The position numbers and the translations under genes are program-made. This document shows, piece after piece, positions 40,914 to 50,290 of a stretch of 61,648 nucleotides of DNA. Numbering within the stretch: position 1 is the first letter of the stretch; the number at the start of each line of letters is the position of its first letter. The stretch lies in contig JAILLW010000082.1 of assembly GCA_024692955.1 (NCBI GenBank), forward strand, positions 1-61,648. Direction: 5' to 3'. The notes under the pieces are model-generated. The model searched no databases. It saw only the letters and a list, made by a program, of their open reading frames with translations, and was not told the origin of the DNA. The stretch comes from Lachnospiraceae bacterium. Lineage in GTDB: Bacteria > Bacillota > Clostridia > Lachnospirales > Lachnospiraceae.

Positions 40914-41507
40914 ATGCGAAACAGCACGGATTCACGGAATTCGGTGCTCATTGTTTCGGATTCCGAAAAACTGAATACCTTCGTGCAGAAGATCCTGTCC
41001 GAAAACAAAAATCCGGAAGCGGTCTTTAAAAAGAGCGCCTCGACGGCAAGGAGAGAAATCCTAACCCGCGCCTATGACCTGGTGATCATCAATACACCGC
41101 TTCCCGATGAGACCGGGATCGATCTTGCCCTTGATCTTTCGGAGCAGGGGACCGGGATCGTGCTTTTATGCGTATCGGGCGAAGTCGCGGAAGAAGTGAG
41201 GAGCCGGGTATCCGACTATGGTATCATGGTGTCCGCCAAGCCTGTGTCGAAGCCGGTCTTATCAAAGCAGGTCCGGTATCTTTTCGCGATCAGGGACAAG
41301 ATCCGGAAGGTCGAGAAAAAAGCACAGAGCCTCGAGGAGAAGATGGAGGAGCTTCGAACCGTCAACCGGGCCAAATGGCTTCTTATCACGAAGGAGAATC
41401 TCTCGGAGGAAAAAGCTCACGCGAAGATTATGAAGACAGCTATGGACAGCTGCATTTCCAAACGCCTGGTGGCAGAGGAGATCATAGACAGATACAAAGA
41501 ATACTGA
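40914..41507 (+). CDS. ANTAR-domain antiterminator with pseudo-receiver domain (NitR-like)
   Basis: The protein has 197 residues. Residues about 10-122 fold like a receiver (VLIVSDSEKLN, conserved Lys in SAKP), but the phosphoacceptor position in YDLVIINTPLPDETG is Asn60, not Asp. A charged coiled coil at about 124-148 leads to an ANTAR RNA-binding domain at about 150-195 (NRAKWLLITKENLSEEKA, then AMDSCISKRLVAEEII). ANTAR proteins bind paired hexaloop hairpins in nascent RNA and prevent termination; four such leaders lie in this window. A glnA-linked regulator of this kind, NitR, is known in solventogenic clostridia. The start ATG follows the upstream TGA by one base and has no separate RBS, so translation is coupled. 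Confidence 0.88.
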   Translation: MRNSTDSRNSVLIVSDSEKLNTFVQKILSENKNPEAVFKKSASTARREILTRAYDLVIINTPLPDETGIDLALDLSEQGTGIVLLCVSGEVAEEVRSRVSDYGIMVSAKPVSKPVLSKQVRYLFAIRDKIRKVEKKAQSLEEKMEELRTVNRAKWLLITKENLSEEKAHAKIMKTAMDSCISKRLVAEEIIDRYKEY

Positions 41508-41520
41508 TAAGGAGTCTGGC

Positions 41521-42702
41521 ATGGTTAAATTCAATTCAAACTACGGGAATCTGAAGGAAAGTTATCTTTTTTTCAACATCGCGAAAAAAACAAAGGCCTA
41601 TCTTGAGGAGCATCCCGGAACGCATCTTTACCGGATGGGAATCGGCGATGTGTCCCTGCCTCTTGCAAAAGCGGTGATCGACCGTCTTCACGAGGCGGTT
41701 GAAGATCAGTCCCGAAAGGAAACCTTCCACGGATATATGCCTGAGACCGGGGATCCGGATCTTCGGGAGGACATTAGGGAATATTACTCAAGACGCGGTG
41801 TGAATCTGGATACCGGGGAAGTATTTGTATCCAGCGGGGCTTCCGATGAACTCGGGGACATCCTGGATCTTTTCGACAGGGATAACACGGTACTTATCAT
41901 GGAACCTGCCTATCCGGCCTATGTGGACGCAAATGTGATAGCCGGACACAGGATCGTGCATCTTCCTTCCGGAGAAGAGGACGGATTTGCCCCGATGCCG
42001 GACGAAAAGACCGATGCGGACATCATTTATCTTTGTTCTCCAAACAATCCGACCGGCGCTGTCTTTTCTTGTGAAAAGCTGAAGGCCTGGGTGGATTATG
42101 CCATAAGACATAAGTCGCTTATTATCTTTGATGCTGCCTATGAAGCCTTTATTGAAGAAGATCTTCCTCACAGCATCTATGAGATCGAAGGCGCGAAGTC
42201 CTGCGCAATCGAGATCTCATCCCTTTCCAAGACAGCCGGATTCACCGGGACACGTTGCGGATATACCGTGATCCCGAAAGGCATAACCTCCGGAGATCTT
42301 GAACTGAACGCAATGTGGGTAAGAAACCGGACCACGAAAACAAACGGCGTGTCCTATATCATCCAGAAAGGCGCAAGAGCCGTTTTTACGGAGGAAGGGC
42401 AGAAGCAGATCCGGGAAAACATTGCGGTATACAAACAGAATGCGAAGGTTCTTATGAAGGCTTTTGATGAGCTGGGGATCTGGTACTGCGGAGGGAAGAA
42501 CGCGCCCTATATCTGGATACGCTGTCCGGAAGGTATGGGAAGCTGGGAGTTTTTCGACCGGATGCTGAACGAACTTCAGATCGTCGGGACTCCCGGGGAA
42601 GGATTCGGGAAATGCGGAGAAGGATATTTCCGTTTTTCAACCTTCGGGGATCCGGAAGATACAAAGGAAGCGGCAAAGAGGATAAAAAAGTATTTCTCTT
42701 AG
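41521..42702 (+). CDS. dapL: LL-diaminopimelate aminotransferase
   Basis: This 393-residue fold-type I PLP aminotransferase converts tetrahydrodipicolinate directly to LL-diaminopimelate with glutamate as donor, for lysine and peptidoglycan. Family features are the N-terminal NSNYGNLKESYLFFNIAKK, RMGIGDVSLPL, GYMPETGDPDLREDI, YLCSPNNPTGAVF, and the PLP lysine in SSLSKTAGFTGTRCGY. AAGGAG lies 7 bases before ATG, 13 bp after nitR, so it probably belongs to the purF operon. It links glutamate supply to cell-wall precursors. Its stop faces the convergent AraC gene 7 bp away, with no clear terminator between. Confidence 0.93.
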   Translation: MVKFNSNYGNLKESYLFFNIAKKTKAYLEEHPGTHLYRMGIGDVSLPLAKAVIDRLHEAVEDQSRKETFHGYMPETGDPDLREDIREYYSRRGVNLDTGEVFVSSGASDELGDILDLFDRDNTVLIMEPAYPAYVDANVIAGHRIVHLPSGEEDGFAPMPDEKTDADIIYLCSPNNPTGAVFSCEKLKAWVDYAIRHKSLIIFDAAYEAFIEEDLPHSIYEIEGAKSCAIEISSLSKTAGFTGTRCGYTVIPKGITSGDLELNAMWVRNRTTKTNGVSYIIQKGARAVFTEEGQKQIRENIAVYKQNAKVLMKAFDELGIWYCGGKNAPYIWIRCPEGMGSWEFFDRMLNELQIVGTPGEGFGKCGEGYFRFSTFGDPEDTKEAAKRIKKYFS

Positions 42703-42709
42703 ACTGCGC

Positions 42710-43684
42710 TCATTCGCGGCGCCCTTTGCCGCGTACTCCCCGTACACCGTTCAGACTGTACAGAGCCCTGTATTCACCGGGAGTGCATCCTTTCAGCTTC
42801 TTGAAAGAGCGGTTAAAGGTGGAGATGCTTGAAAACCCCGACTGAAGGCCGACCTCGGTAATAGACAGGGAGGGATCGGAGAGCAGCATTTCCGCGGCTT
42901 TTATCCTCCTCAGGATCAGATAATCATAGAAATTCGAATCCGCGTATTCCTTGAAAAGCCGTGAAAAATGATATTTCGAAAATCCGCAGAAATCTGCAGC
43001 GGAATCCAGGGTGATCGGTTCCGTATAATGATGATCGATATAGTCGATGCAGCTCTGGAATCTCTGAAAATGCTTTTTTCTGACAGGATCGGATCCGGCG
43101 ATTATCCCCGCAGCTCCGAGGCGGTAGCGCGCGATCAGGACCAGCGCTTCGAAAAGATTGGAATAGATGGAAAATTCATAGTATTCCGTGGCGAAAAAAT
43201 AATCGTCCACAATCTCATTCATGAGAGCAAGAACTCTCTCATGGATCGCGGGAGTGCCCTTGGGAGTGAGCAGGACCGCCTTTCCGAGCATGGAATTCAG
43301 GGAACTGTAGCCTCTGATCCTTGAAAGAGAACCGATTCCGAAAAGGAGGATATGCCGGATCCCGCTTTCGGATGCCTTAATGGAATGTGTGGCTCCGGCA
43401 GGAATAAAGAGGATATGATCCGGAAGAAGATGGTATGTTGTACCCTCAACTTCCACTTCGTAATCGTTCTCCACGGGAATGATGATCTCGATGGCATCAT
43501 GCCAGTGCGGCAAAAACCCTATGGTCTGCACATTCCTCCAGATCCTTATATAGGAATCCTGGGGAAAGATATCCGTCTCTTCCTTGAAATTGATCACGCG
43601 GCCGTGCCAGTCGGCATTCTGGTCCACATATGCGGGACTTTTCGGATCCGGGGCTGATTTCGACTGCTTTTTTACTTCATCCAT
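42710..43684 (-). CDS. AraC-family transcriptional regulator with N-terminal cupin
   Basis: The protein has 324 residues. A cupin sensor fills about 35-150 (HWHDAIEIIIPVENDYEVEVEG, split here by family convention; VLFIPAGATHSI-like segment). A double helix-turn-helix AraC domain lies at about 210-315 (FSKYHFSRLFKEY, then AEMLLSDPSLSITEVGLQSG and FNRSFKKLKGCTPGEYR). It is divergent from the glycan-uptake cluster and probably controls it in response to the imported sugar or a derivative. The intergenic DNA (43685-43903) is AT-rich, with short dyads such as tgatatatca. An alternative ATG does not improve the RBS. The sugar is unknown. Confidence 0.9.
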   Translation of the reverse strand: MDEVKKQSKSAPDPKSPAYVDQNADWHGRVINFKEETDIFPQDSYIRIWRNVQTIGFLPHWHDAIEIIIPVENDYEVEVEGTTYHLLPDHILFIPAGATHSIKASESGIRHILLFGIGSLSRIRGYSSLNSMLGKAVLLTPKGTPAIHERVLALMNEIVDDYFFATEYYEFSIYSNLFEALVLIARYRLGAAGIIAGSDPVRKKHFQRFQSCIDYIDHHYTEPITLDSAADFCGFSKYHFSRLFKEYADSNFYDYLILRRIKAAEMLLSDPSLSITEVGLQSGFSSISTFNRSFKKLKGCTPGEYRALYSLNGVRGVRGKGRRE

Positions 43685-43903
43685 ATCTGTCCTTTCACTA
43701 ATTGCGCAATATATGACAACAAAGAAACCGGAAGCATTTATCCGGAAAGGTGGCGAAATTTCATATATTCAATGATATATCAATTGCTTCGGATAATCAA
43801 GGACAGGAGAAAAACAAGCAATATTTGATAAGTGAAAACAGGCAAAAATCATTAAAATTACATATGTTTGATTCAATCTTAACGATATCGGAGAAAACAT
43901 CTT

Positions 43904-46864
43904 ATGAAGAGTACCGGAAAAAAGATCCTGATCACACTGATCGCCGTGGCCGTGTTTGTCCTGGTCTGCGTTCTATTGTCATTGAGAAAAGTCGAAACGT
44001 TTGAGGAAAAATATGCCGGGACAGATCTTAACCGTGAAGTGGCGGGGATGGAAAGGGTCGGCACCTACAGCGGATATCTGCTTTCGCATGAAGGCGGAAA
44101 GGTGCTTTCCGGCGATACAGTGGTCGATGTGGATCTCGGCTCCTTTGAAGCTGAAGGTGAAGTGGCCGAGGCTGATGATTTCGGAGAACACGCACTCTTT
44201 ACTCCGACGGATTCCGTCGTAACTTTTCATGTAAACGTGCCCGAGAGCGGGTTCTATCGCCTTTTTACCGAATATCTGCTCCCGGAATCGAGGGGTGTGC
44301 CTGCGGAACGCTGTGTCTATATCAATGGAGAGATCCCCTTTGAAGATGCAAGAAACGTGACATTTACAAGGATCTGGACGGACGGCGGACAGGTCCGCAC
44401 CGACAATCAGGGGAATCAGATCCGCCCGACGCAGGTGGAGATCTATGACTGGCAGGAGGCCTTCTTCCGCGATGACATGGGTTATCAGGAAGAGCCTTAT
44501 CTTTTCTGGTTCGAACAGGGAGAAAACACCATCGGGCTGGAAGCGGAAAACGAGCCGATGTATCTGAAATCCCTGAAACTTACGGGCGTAAGCGAAAAGA
44601 TTGATTATGCATCATACAGTGCAGCAAATCCTTCTGGCAGCGCCTCGGATACCGTTAAGAATTATATGCTGACCGTTCAGGGAGAAGAGAGCACCCTTCG
44701 CTCAGAATCCTCCCTTTATGCGAAATATGACCGTTCCTCCCCGACAACCTATCCGAACAGTGTGACCAATACTGTCCTTAATTATGTGGGCGGAGAGACC
44801 TGGAGACATAACGGGCAATGGATCGAATGGGATTTTGAGGTTCCCGAGGACGGGATCTATCATTTTATGATCAAGGCGCGCCAGAATTATTCGCGCGGAA
44901 GCGTCTCGGGAAGAAGCGTTTATATTGACGGTAAGATCCCGTTTGAAGAGCTTAAGGAGATCTCCTTCGATTACCGGAACGACTGGGAATACAAGACTCT
45001 CGCTTCCGAAGAAGGGACGCCTTACGACATCTATCTTACCAAAGGAAAACACACTCTGCGGCTCGAAGCCACGCTCGGCGGCGTGGGCCCGATCCTGCAG
45101 GAACTTGAGGATTCCACCTATCGTCTGAATCAGATCTACAGAAAACTTCTCGTATACACCGGAGCCAATCCGGATCCTTACCGTGATTATAAGATCGACA
45201 CCACCTATCCGGAGATTATGGATGCCATGGATCTCGAATCCAAGCGGCTTTTCAGGATCGTGGATGAAATGGTTGAGTTTTCCGGACAGAAGGCCGACAA
45301 CATCGCAACGGCCCAGACCGTGGCACAGCAGCTTGAGCGCTTCTGCAAAAAGCCTCAGAAGATCACAACGGAATTCGTAACCTTCAAAGACAATATCACG
45401 GCACTCGGAACCGCTTCCCTTAAGATGAGCGACACCCAGCTGGATGTTGACTATTTTACGGTTTACGGCGACAACATGAAGCCTGAGATGAAAAAAGCGA
45501 ATTTCCTTATGAAGGCGGGGCATGAGATCAAATCCTTCTTTGCCTCCTTCTTTGTGGATTACAATTCGGTGGGCGATGTTTATGACGAGGATTCCTCGGA
45601 GGACATCGTAAAGGTCTGGATCCTTACCGGGCGTGATCAGGGTACGATCCTGAAGTCCATGGTGGATGATACCTTTACGCCGCAGTCCGGGATCAAGGTA
45701 AACGTAGAGATCGTCGATCCCTCCGCGGTACTTAATGCAGTCATGGCTGACCGCGGCCCGAATGTCGTGCTTTCCATCGGCGCCGATCAGCCCGTAAACT
45801 ACGCTCTCCGTAACGCATCCGAAGATATCACCCAGTTCCCCGACTGGCAGGAAGTGCTTTCCCATTATTCCGAAAGTTCCTATGAGCAGTACAGGCTCGA
45901 TGATCATATTTACGGAATACCCGAGACTCAGACCTTCAATGTGATGTTCTACCGAAAGGATGTGCTTGAGGAACTGGAGCTTTCCGTACCCCAGACCTGG
46001 CAGGAACTGATCGAAGAGCTTCCCACGATCCAGGGAAACAATCTCTCCGTGGGTATTCCTACCGCGGCAGGTTCCTCGGGTGCTGCCGCCGCTTCAACAC
46101 AGATCATGTCCAATGTACCGGATCTTTCAATGTACTTCTCTTTGCTGTTCCAGTACGGCGGGGATATGTACAACGAAGAGGGGACGAAGACGCGGGTCGA
46201 TGACGAAGCGGGGGTAAAAGCCTTTGACGATTATGTTCGCTATTTCAACGATTACGGCATTCCGACGGTCTATGACTTTGTGAGCCGTTTCCGTTCCGGC
46301 GAGATGCCCATCGGGATCTCCGCATATTCCACTTACAATACGCTGATGGTTTCCGCACCTGAGATCCGCGGTCTTTGGGACTTTACCGTGATCCCCGGAA
46401 CGGAAAAGACGGATGCTTCGGGCAATACCTATATTGACCGTTCGGACTTCATTACCGGATCGGCTACGATGATGGTACGCACCCCTGACGAGTCGCTTAA
46501 GAATGCCTCCTGGGAATTCATGAAATGGTGGGCAAAGCCCGAGACACAGATCCGGTTCGGCCGGGAGATCGAAGCGCTTCTCGGTTCCTCCGCCCGTTAT
46601 GCGACCGCAAACAGGGATGCCTTCTCAAATCTTTCCTGGAGTTCCGATGATATCGCAGTTCTTAACGAGCAGTGGGATTCCACAAGAGGGATCCGCGAGG
46701 TTCCCGGCGGATACTTTACGGGGCGTCATATTTCCAACGCGATCCGTAAGGTCATCAATGACAAGGATGATTCCCGTGAGACCATCATCGACTATTCCAT
46801 CAAGATTGATGAAGAGATCACAAAGAAACGAAGAGAGTTCGGCATGCCGGTATACGGCGAATAA
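43904..46864 (+). CDS. Large membrane-anchored ABC solute-binding protein with two N-terminal carbohydrate-binding-like modules
   Basis: The protein has 986 residues. One N-terminal transmembrane helix (ILITLIAVAVFVLVCVLL) without a lipobox anchors it. Two homologous beta-sandwich modules follow at about 60-235 and 250-410, seen as the paired motifs VPESGFYRLF...CVYINGEIPFEDARNVTF and VPEDGIYHFM...SVYIDGKIPFEELKEISF, similar in feel to CBM6/35-type modules. After a helical linker (about 420-560) the C-terminal 400 residues are a sugar-type binding protein (VKVWILTGRDQGTI, YGIPETQTFNVMFYRKDVLEEL, WEFMKWWAKPETQIRFG). It is far larger than a typical binding protein and probably captures a polymer or branched glycan at the membrane. 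ATG 43904 has GGAG about 11 bases upstream. Confidence 0.88.
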   Translation: MKSTGKKILITLIAVAVFVLVCVLLSLRKVETFEEKYAGTDLNREVAGMERVGTYSGYLLSHEGGKVLSGDTVVDVDLGSFEAEGEVAEADDFGEHALFTPTDSVVTFHVNVPESGFYRLFTEYLLPESRGVPAERCVYINGEIPFEDARNVTFTRIWTDGGQVRTDNQGNQIRPTQVEIYDWQEAFFRDDMGYQEEPYLFWFEQGENTIGLEAENEPMYLKSLKLTGVSEKIDYASYSAANPSGSASDTVKNYMLTVQGEESTLRSESSLYAKYDRSSPTTYPNSVTNTVLNYVGGETWRHNGQWIEWDFEVPEDGIYHFMIKARQNYSRGSVSGRSVYIDGKIPFEELKEISFDYRNDWEYKTLASEEGTPYDIYLTKGKHTLRLEATLGGVGPILQELEDSTYRLNQIYRKLLVYTGANPDPYRDYKIDTTYPEIMDAMDLESKRLFRIVDEMVEFSGQKADNIATAQTVAQQLERFCKKPQKITTEFVTFKDNITALGTASLKMSDTQLDVDYFTVYGDNMKPEMKKANFLMKAGHEIKSFFASFFVDYNSVGDVYDEDSSEDIVKVWILTGRDQGTILKSMVDDTFTPQSGIKVNVEIVDPSAVLNAVMADRGPNVVLSIGADQPVNYALRNASEDITQFPDWQEVLSHYSESSYEQYRLDDHIYGIPETQTFNVMFYRKDVLEELELSVPQTWQELIEELPTIQGNNLSVGIPTAAGSSGAAAASTQIMSNVPDLSMYFSLLFQYGGDMYNEEGTKTRVDDEAGVKAFDDYVRYFNDYGIPTVYDFVSRFRSGEMPIGISAYSTYNTLMVSAPEIRGLWDFTVIPGTEKTDASGNTYIDRSDFITGSATMMVRTPDESLKNASWEFMKWWAKPETQIRFGREIEALLGSSARYATANRDAFSNLSWSSDDIAVLNEQWDSTRGIREVPGGYFTGRHISNAIRKVINDKDDSRETIIDYSIKIDEEITKKRREFGMPVYGE

Positions 46865-46879
46865 GGAGAGAATGAACAT

Positions 46880-47818
46880 ATGAAAGAGTATCTTCAGAAG
46901 TATTTCATCCTTCGCAAACACAACGCACAGGTAGCCTGGAAAAAGGCAAAGAACCGGAAGATGTGCTATCTTTTCCTGCTTCCTTACTTTGTGCTGTTTA
47001 CGATGTTCTTCGTATTTCCGGTGGTGGCGTCGATCTATTACAGCTTTACCTATTACAACATTCTCGAGCGCCCGAGATTTATCGGCCTGCAGAATTATAT
47101 CAGCCTGATCCTGGAAGATGACATCTTTCTGATCGGTGTGAAGAATACCTTTATGATCGCCATAATCACGGGACCGCTGGGATATATCATGTCCTTCCTT
47201 TTCGCATGGCTTATCAACGAACTTCCCCGCTGGGTCAGGTCTGTGGCCGTTATCGTATTCTACGCGCCTTCCATCGCCGGAAACTGCTACGTGATCTTCT
47301 CCGTATTCTTCCGCGGCGATGCCTACGGCTATGTAAACGCGTTCTTTATGAATACCGGTATCATCGATACGCCGAAGCTCTGGCTTATCGATCCCCACTG
47401 GATGCTTCCGATCTGTATGCTCGTTATCCTGTGGATGAGTCTTGGTACCGGATTCCTTTCCTTTGTTGCTGGCCTTCAGGGCGTGGACAAATCCCAGTTC
47501 GAGGCCGGATATATGGATGGGGTTAAGAACCGCTGGCAGGAACTCTGGTACATCACCCTTCCGAATATGAAGCCGATGCTGATGTTCGGCGCGGTTATGT
47601 CCATCACTCAGGCCTTCGGTGTCTGCGATGTCACAATGGCGCTCTGCGGATACCCCAGTACGGACTACGCGGCGCGAACCATCGTTACGCACCTTTTTGA
47701 CTACGGTTTTTCGAGATTTGAAATGGGATACGCCTGCGCCATCGCGACAATCCTGTTCCTCATGATGATCCTTTGCAATAAAGCGATCCAGAGCCTGCTT
47801 CGCAGAGTGGGAACGTGA
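46880..47818 (+). CDS. Carbohydrate ABC transporter permease, MalF-like (first pair)
   Basis: This 312-residue integral membrane protein has six predicted helices. The first is LFLLPYFVLFTMFFVFPVVA. The EAA loop that contacts the ATPase is present near residue 210 (FEAGYMDGVKNRWQELWYIT). It begins 15 bp after the large binding-protein gene with AAGGAGAG. It pairs with the next gene. No ATP-binding subunit is encoded in the window, so a shared MsmK-like ATPase elsewhere is likely. Confidence 0.92.
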   Translation: MKEYLQKYFILRKHNAQVAWKKAKNRKMCYLFLLPYFVLFTMFFVFPVVASIYYSFTYYNILERPRFIGLQNYISLILEDDIFLIGVKNTFMIAIITGPLGYIMSFLFAWLINELPRWVRSVAVIVFYAPSIAGNCYVIFSVFFRGDAYGYVNAFFMNTGIIDTPKLWLIDPHWMLPICMLVILWMSLGTGFLSFVAGLQGVDKSQFEAGYMDGVKNRWQELWYITLPNMKPMLMFGAVMSITQAFGVCDVTMALCGYPSTDYAARTIVTHLFDYGFSRFEMGYACAIATILFLMMILCNKAIQSLLRRVGT

Positions 47819-47837
47819 TCTTTTTACGGAGATGAGT

Positions 47838-48743
47838 ATGAGCAAGAAAAGAAAAAAAGAGCTGGAAGAAGAGAAGCCCTACAAAAAGCCTCTTATCAAA
47901 AAACGGAAACCGAACCGTTCCATAGCGGGAGATATCGCGCTTTATTTCTTCCTGTTCCTGGTTGCGTTCATTATGGCTTTTCCGATCATCTATGCGGTTT
48001 CGAGCGCTTTGAAGCCGCTTGATGAGCTGTTCAAGTTCCCTCCGAGGATCTTTGCGCAGCATCCGACAACGGACAATTTTTCGGATCTGTTCGTGACAAT
48101 GGGCAAGTCCTGGGTCACCTTCTCGCGATACCTGTTCAATACGGTATTTATCACCTTTCTCGGAACGGCGGGTCACCTTATCATCGCTTCAATGGGGGCG
48201 TTCGTGCTCGCGAAGTATGAGTTCCCGGGCAACGCGATATTTTTCAAGATCATAACCGTAGCCATGATGTTCACCGGTTACGTAACACAGATTCCCAACT
48301 ATCTGATCCTGAACAAACTGGGCTGGATCGATACCTACTGGGCGATCATCATTCCCGCCTTTGCATCTCCCATGGGACTGTTCCTTATGAAACAGTTCAT
48401 GGAAGGACTTCCGACTTCTCTGATCGAAGCGGCCAAGATCGACGGTGCCAACGAGTGGAAAGTATTTACCGGAATCGTAATGCCCAACGTAAAGCCCGCC
48501 TGGATGACGCTGATCATCTTCTCGGTACAGGCACTCTGGAACAACAAGGCTTCCATGTACATCTATTCGGAGGAACGAAAGACGCTGGTATACGCTCTGC
48601 AGCAGATCCAGAGCGGCGGTATCGCGCGTACCGGACAGGGCGCCGCCGTACTGGTGGTTGTTATGATCGTTCCGATCATCATATTTATCTTCTCGGAGAG
48701 CCAGATCCTCGAAACGATGGCAAGCTCCGGACTGAAGGATTAG
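47838..48743 (+). CDS. Carbohydrate ABC transporter permease, MalG-like (first pair)
   Basis: This is a 301-residue permease. A very basic N terminus (KKRKKELEEEKPYKKPLIKK) precedes six helices. The EAA motif is LIEAAKIDGANEWKVFTGIVMP. ATG 47838 has GGAG 6 bases upstream; ATG 47832 directly abuts that site and is less likely. It forms the membrane channel with the MalF-like partner. Confidence 0.92.
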   Translation: MSKKRKKELEEEKPYKKPLIKKRKPNRSIAGDIALYFFLFLVAFIMAFPIIYAVSSALKPLDELFKFPPRIFAQHPTTDNFSDLFVTMGKSWVTFSRYLFNTVFITFLGTAGHLIIASMGAFVLAKYEFPGNAIFFKIITVAMMFTGYVTQIPNYLILNKLGWIDTYWAIIIPAFASPMGLFLMKQFMEGLPTSLIEAAKIDGANEWKVFTGIVMPNVKPAWMTLIIFSVQALWNNKASMYIYSEERKTLVYALQQIQSGGIARTGQGAAVLVVVMIVPIIIFIFSESQILETMASSGLKD

Positions 48744-48754
48744 GGAGGAAAATG

Positions 48755-50266
48755 ATGATGAAGAAAAAACACTTCTCGATCCTTTGCATCCTTGCACTTG
48801 TATTTTCGGTGATATGCCCCGTCAACGCCCTGGCGGACGAATCGACGGGTGATGACACCTATACCTATAATCTGGATTACTGGGGCGATGTGCAGGATTC
48901 TCCGGATTTCTATACGGTGTGCAAGGTGTTTACCTCTTCGGAACTCGGCCTTGAAACGAAGATGAAGAGCCCCGAGGGTCTGTTCGTATATCAGAATTTC
49001 CTTTATGTCTGCGATACGGGAAACAACAGGATCCTGGAATTCGAACGGATATCCTCGGAGAAACTGGAATTAAGAAGAACGATCGATTCCTTCGAAGGTG
49101 ATGACAACAATACCTTTAATGCGCCCACGGATGTGGCGGTTTCCGTAGAAGGAAACTTCTTTGTGGCAGATAAGGGAAATGCCAGGATCCTGAAACTGGA
49201 TCAGAAACTGAATCTGCTTCAGATATTCGTTAAGCCCGTGGATAATACCCTGGACGCCACGATCCCGTTTCAGCCGAGCAAACTGGCCATCGATACGGCT
49301 GAGCGCGTATACTGCATCGCGACCGGTATCAATAAGGGCCTTATCAAATACGAGCCGGACGGAACGTTTTCCGGTTTCGTGGGAGCCACCAAGGTTACGT
49401 TTGATTTCCTTGATTATGTATGGAAAAAGCTTGCGACACAGGAACAGCGCGCGCAGATGGAATCCTTCGTTCCCACGGAGTATGACAATGTCTATATGGA
49501 TCACGAAGGCTTTGTATATGCCTGCACGGGAGCCGTTACAAGGGAAGACCTGAGAGCCGATAAGGCGCAGGCCATCCGTAAGATCAATCTGATGGGAAAT
49601 GACATCCTCGTCAGAAACGGAGAATGGGGGATCTACGGTGATATCCATATGGGATCCGGCGGCGGTTATGAAGGCCCTTCCTATTTCTCCGACGTTACCG
49701 TTTTTCCGAATGACATCTTTATCTGCCTTGACCGGAACCGCGGACGGCTCTTCGGATATGACGATCAGGGGCATATGGTATTTGCCTTTGGCGGAAACGG
49801 AAATATGGACGGCTATTTCAGAAGGCCCGTAGCGATCGAACATTATGATCAGGATGTATACGTTCTCGACACCCTCGACTGCGCGATCACGGTATTCGTA
49901 CCTACCGAATTCGGATCCATGGTCTATAAGGCCGTCGATCAGTTCGATCAGGGTGATTACAACGCATCAGGAGAATCCTGGGAGAGAGTCGTACAGATCA
50001 ACGGAAACTATGATCTGGCCTATATCGGGATCGGACGCGCGAGACTTCGTCAGGAACGATATAAAGAGGCTATGGAATACTTCGAAGTAAAATATGATGA
50101 TGAAAACTATTCCAAGGCCTTCAAGCAATACCGGAAGGAATGGGTTGAAGATCACATCGCGATCATCGTGCTGATCATACTCGCGCTCTTCCTGGTTCCC
50201 ATGGGGATCGGCAGGATCAAAGCGATAAAACACGAGATCGATACGGATGAACTGTTTACCAGATAA
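48755..50266 (+). CDS. Secreted NHL/beta-propeller protein with TPR-like region and C-terminal membrane anchor
   Basis: The protein has about 503 residues. A Sec signal peptide (ILCILALVFSVICPVNALA) is followed by a beta-propeller with repeated NHL-type blades: KSPEGLFVYQNFLYVCDTGNNRI, split as blade one, NAPTDVAVSVEGNFFVADKG as blade two, and DVTVFPNDIFICLDRNRGRL as a later blade. A TPR-like helical pair lies at about 415-465 (YNASGESWERVVQINGN, RYKEAMEYFEVKY). One transmembrane helix near 470-490 leaves a short cytosolic tail. It would sit on the outer membrane face, perhaps as a glycan-binding or scaffold part of the transporter. Three consecutive ATG codons (48752, 48755, 48758) follow GGAGG; I chose the middle one. 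Confidence 0.8.
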   Translation: MMKKKHFSILCILALVFSVICPVNALADESTGDDTYTYNLDYWGDVQDSPDFYTVCKVFTSSELGLETKMKSPEGLFVYQNFLYVCDTGNNRILEFERISSEKLELRRTIDSFEGDDNNTFNAPTDVAVSVEGNFFVADKGNARILKLDQKLNLLQIFVKPVDNTLDATIPFQPSKLAIDTAERVYCIATGINKGLIKYEPDGTFSGFVGATKVTFDFLDYVWKKLATQEQRAQMESFVPTEYDNVYMDHEGFVYACTGAVTREDLRADKAQAIRKINLMGNDILVRNGEWGIYGDIHMGSGGGYEGPSYFSDVTVFPNDIFICLDRNRGRLFGYDDQGHMVFAFGGNGNMDGYFRRPVAIEHYDQDVYVLDTLDCAITVFVPTEFGSMVYKAVDQFDQGDYNASGESWERVVQINGNYDLAYIGIGRARLRQERYKEAMEYFEVKYDDENYSKAFKQYRKEWVEDHIAIIVLIILALFLVPMGIGRIKAIKHEIDTDELFTR

Positions 50267-50290
50267 TCGGGAGAAAAGGGAGTACTTATC

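Noticed and set aside
48455-48751. N-terminal extension of the NHL protein
   Set aside because: It would overlap most of the MalG-like permease end in another frame; the signal peptide and GGAGG site mark the start near 48755.
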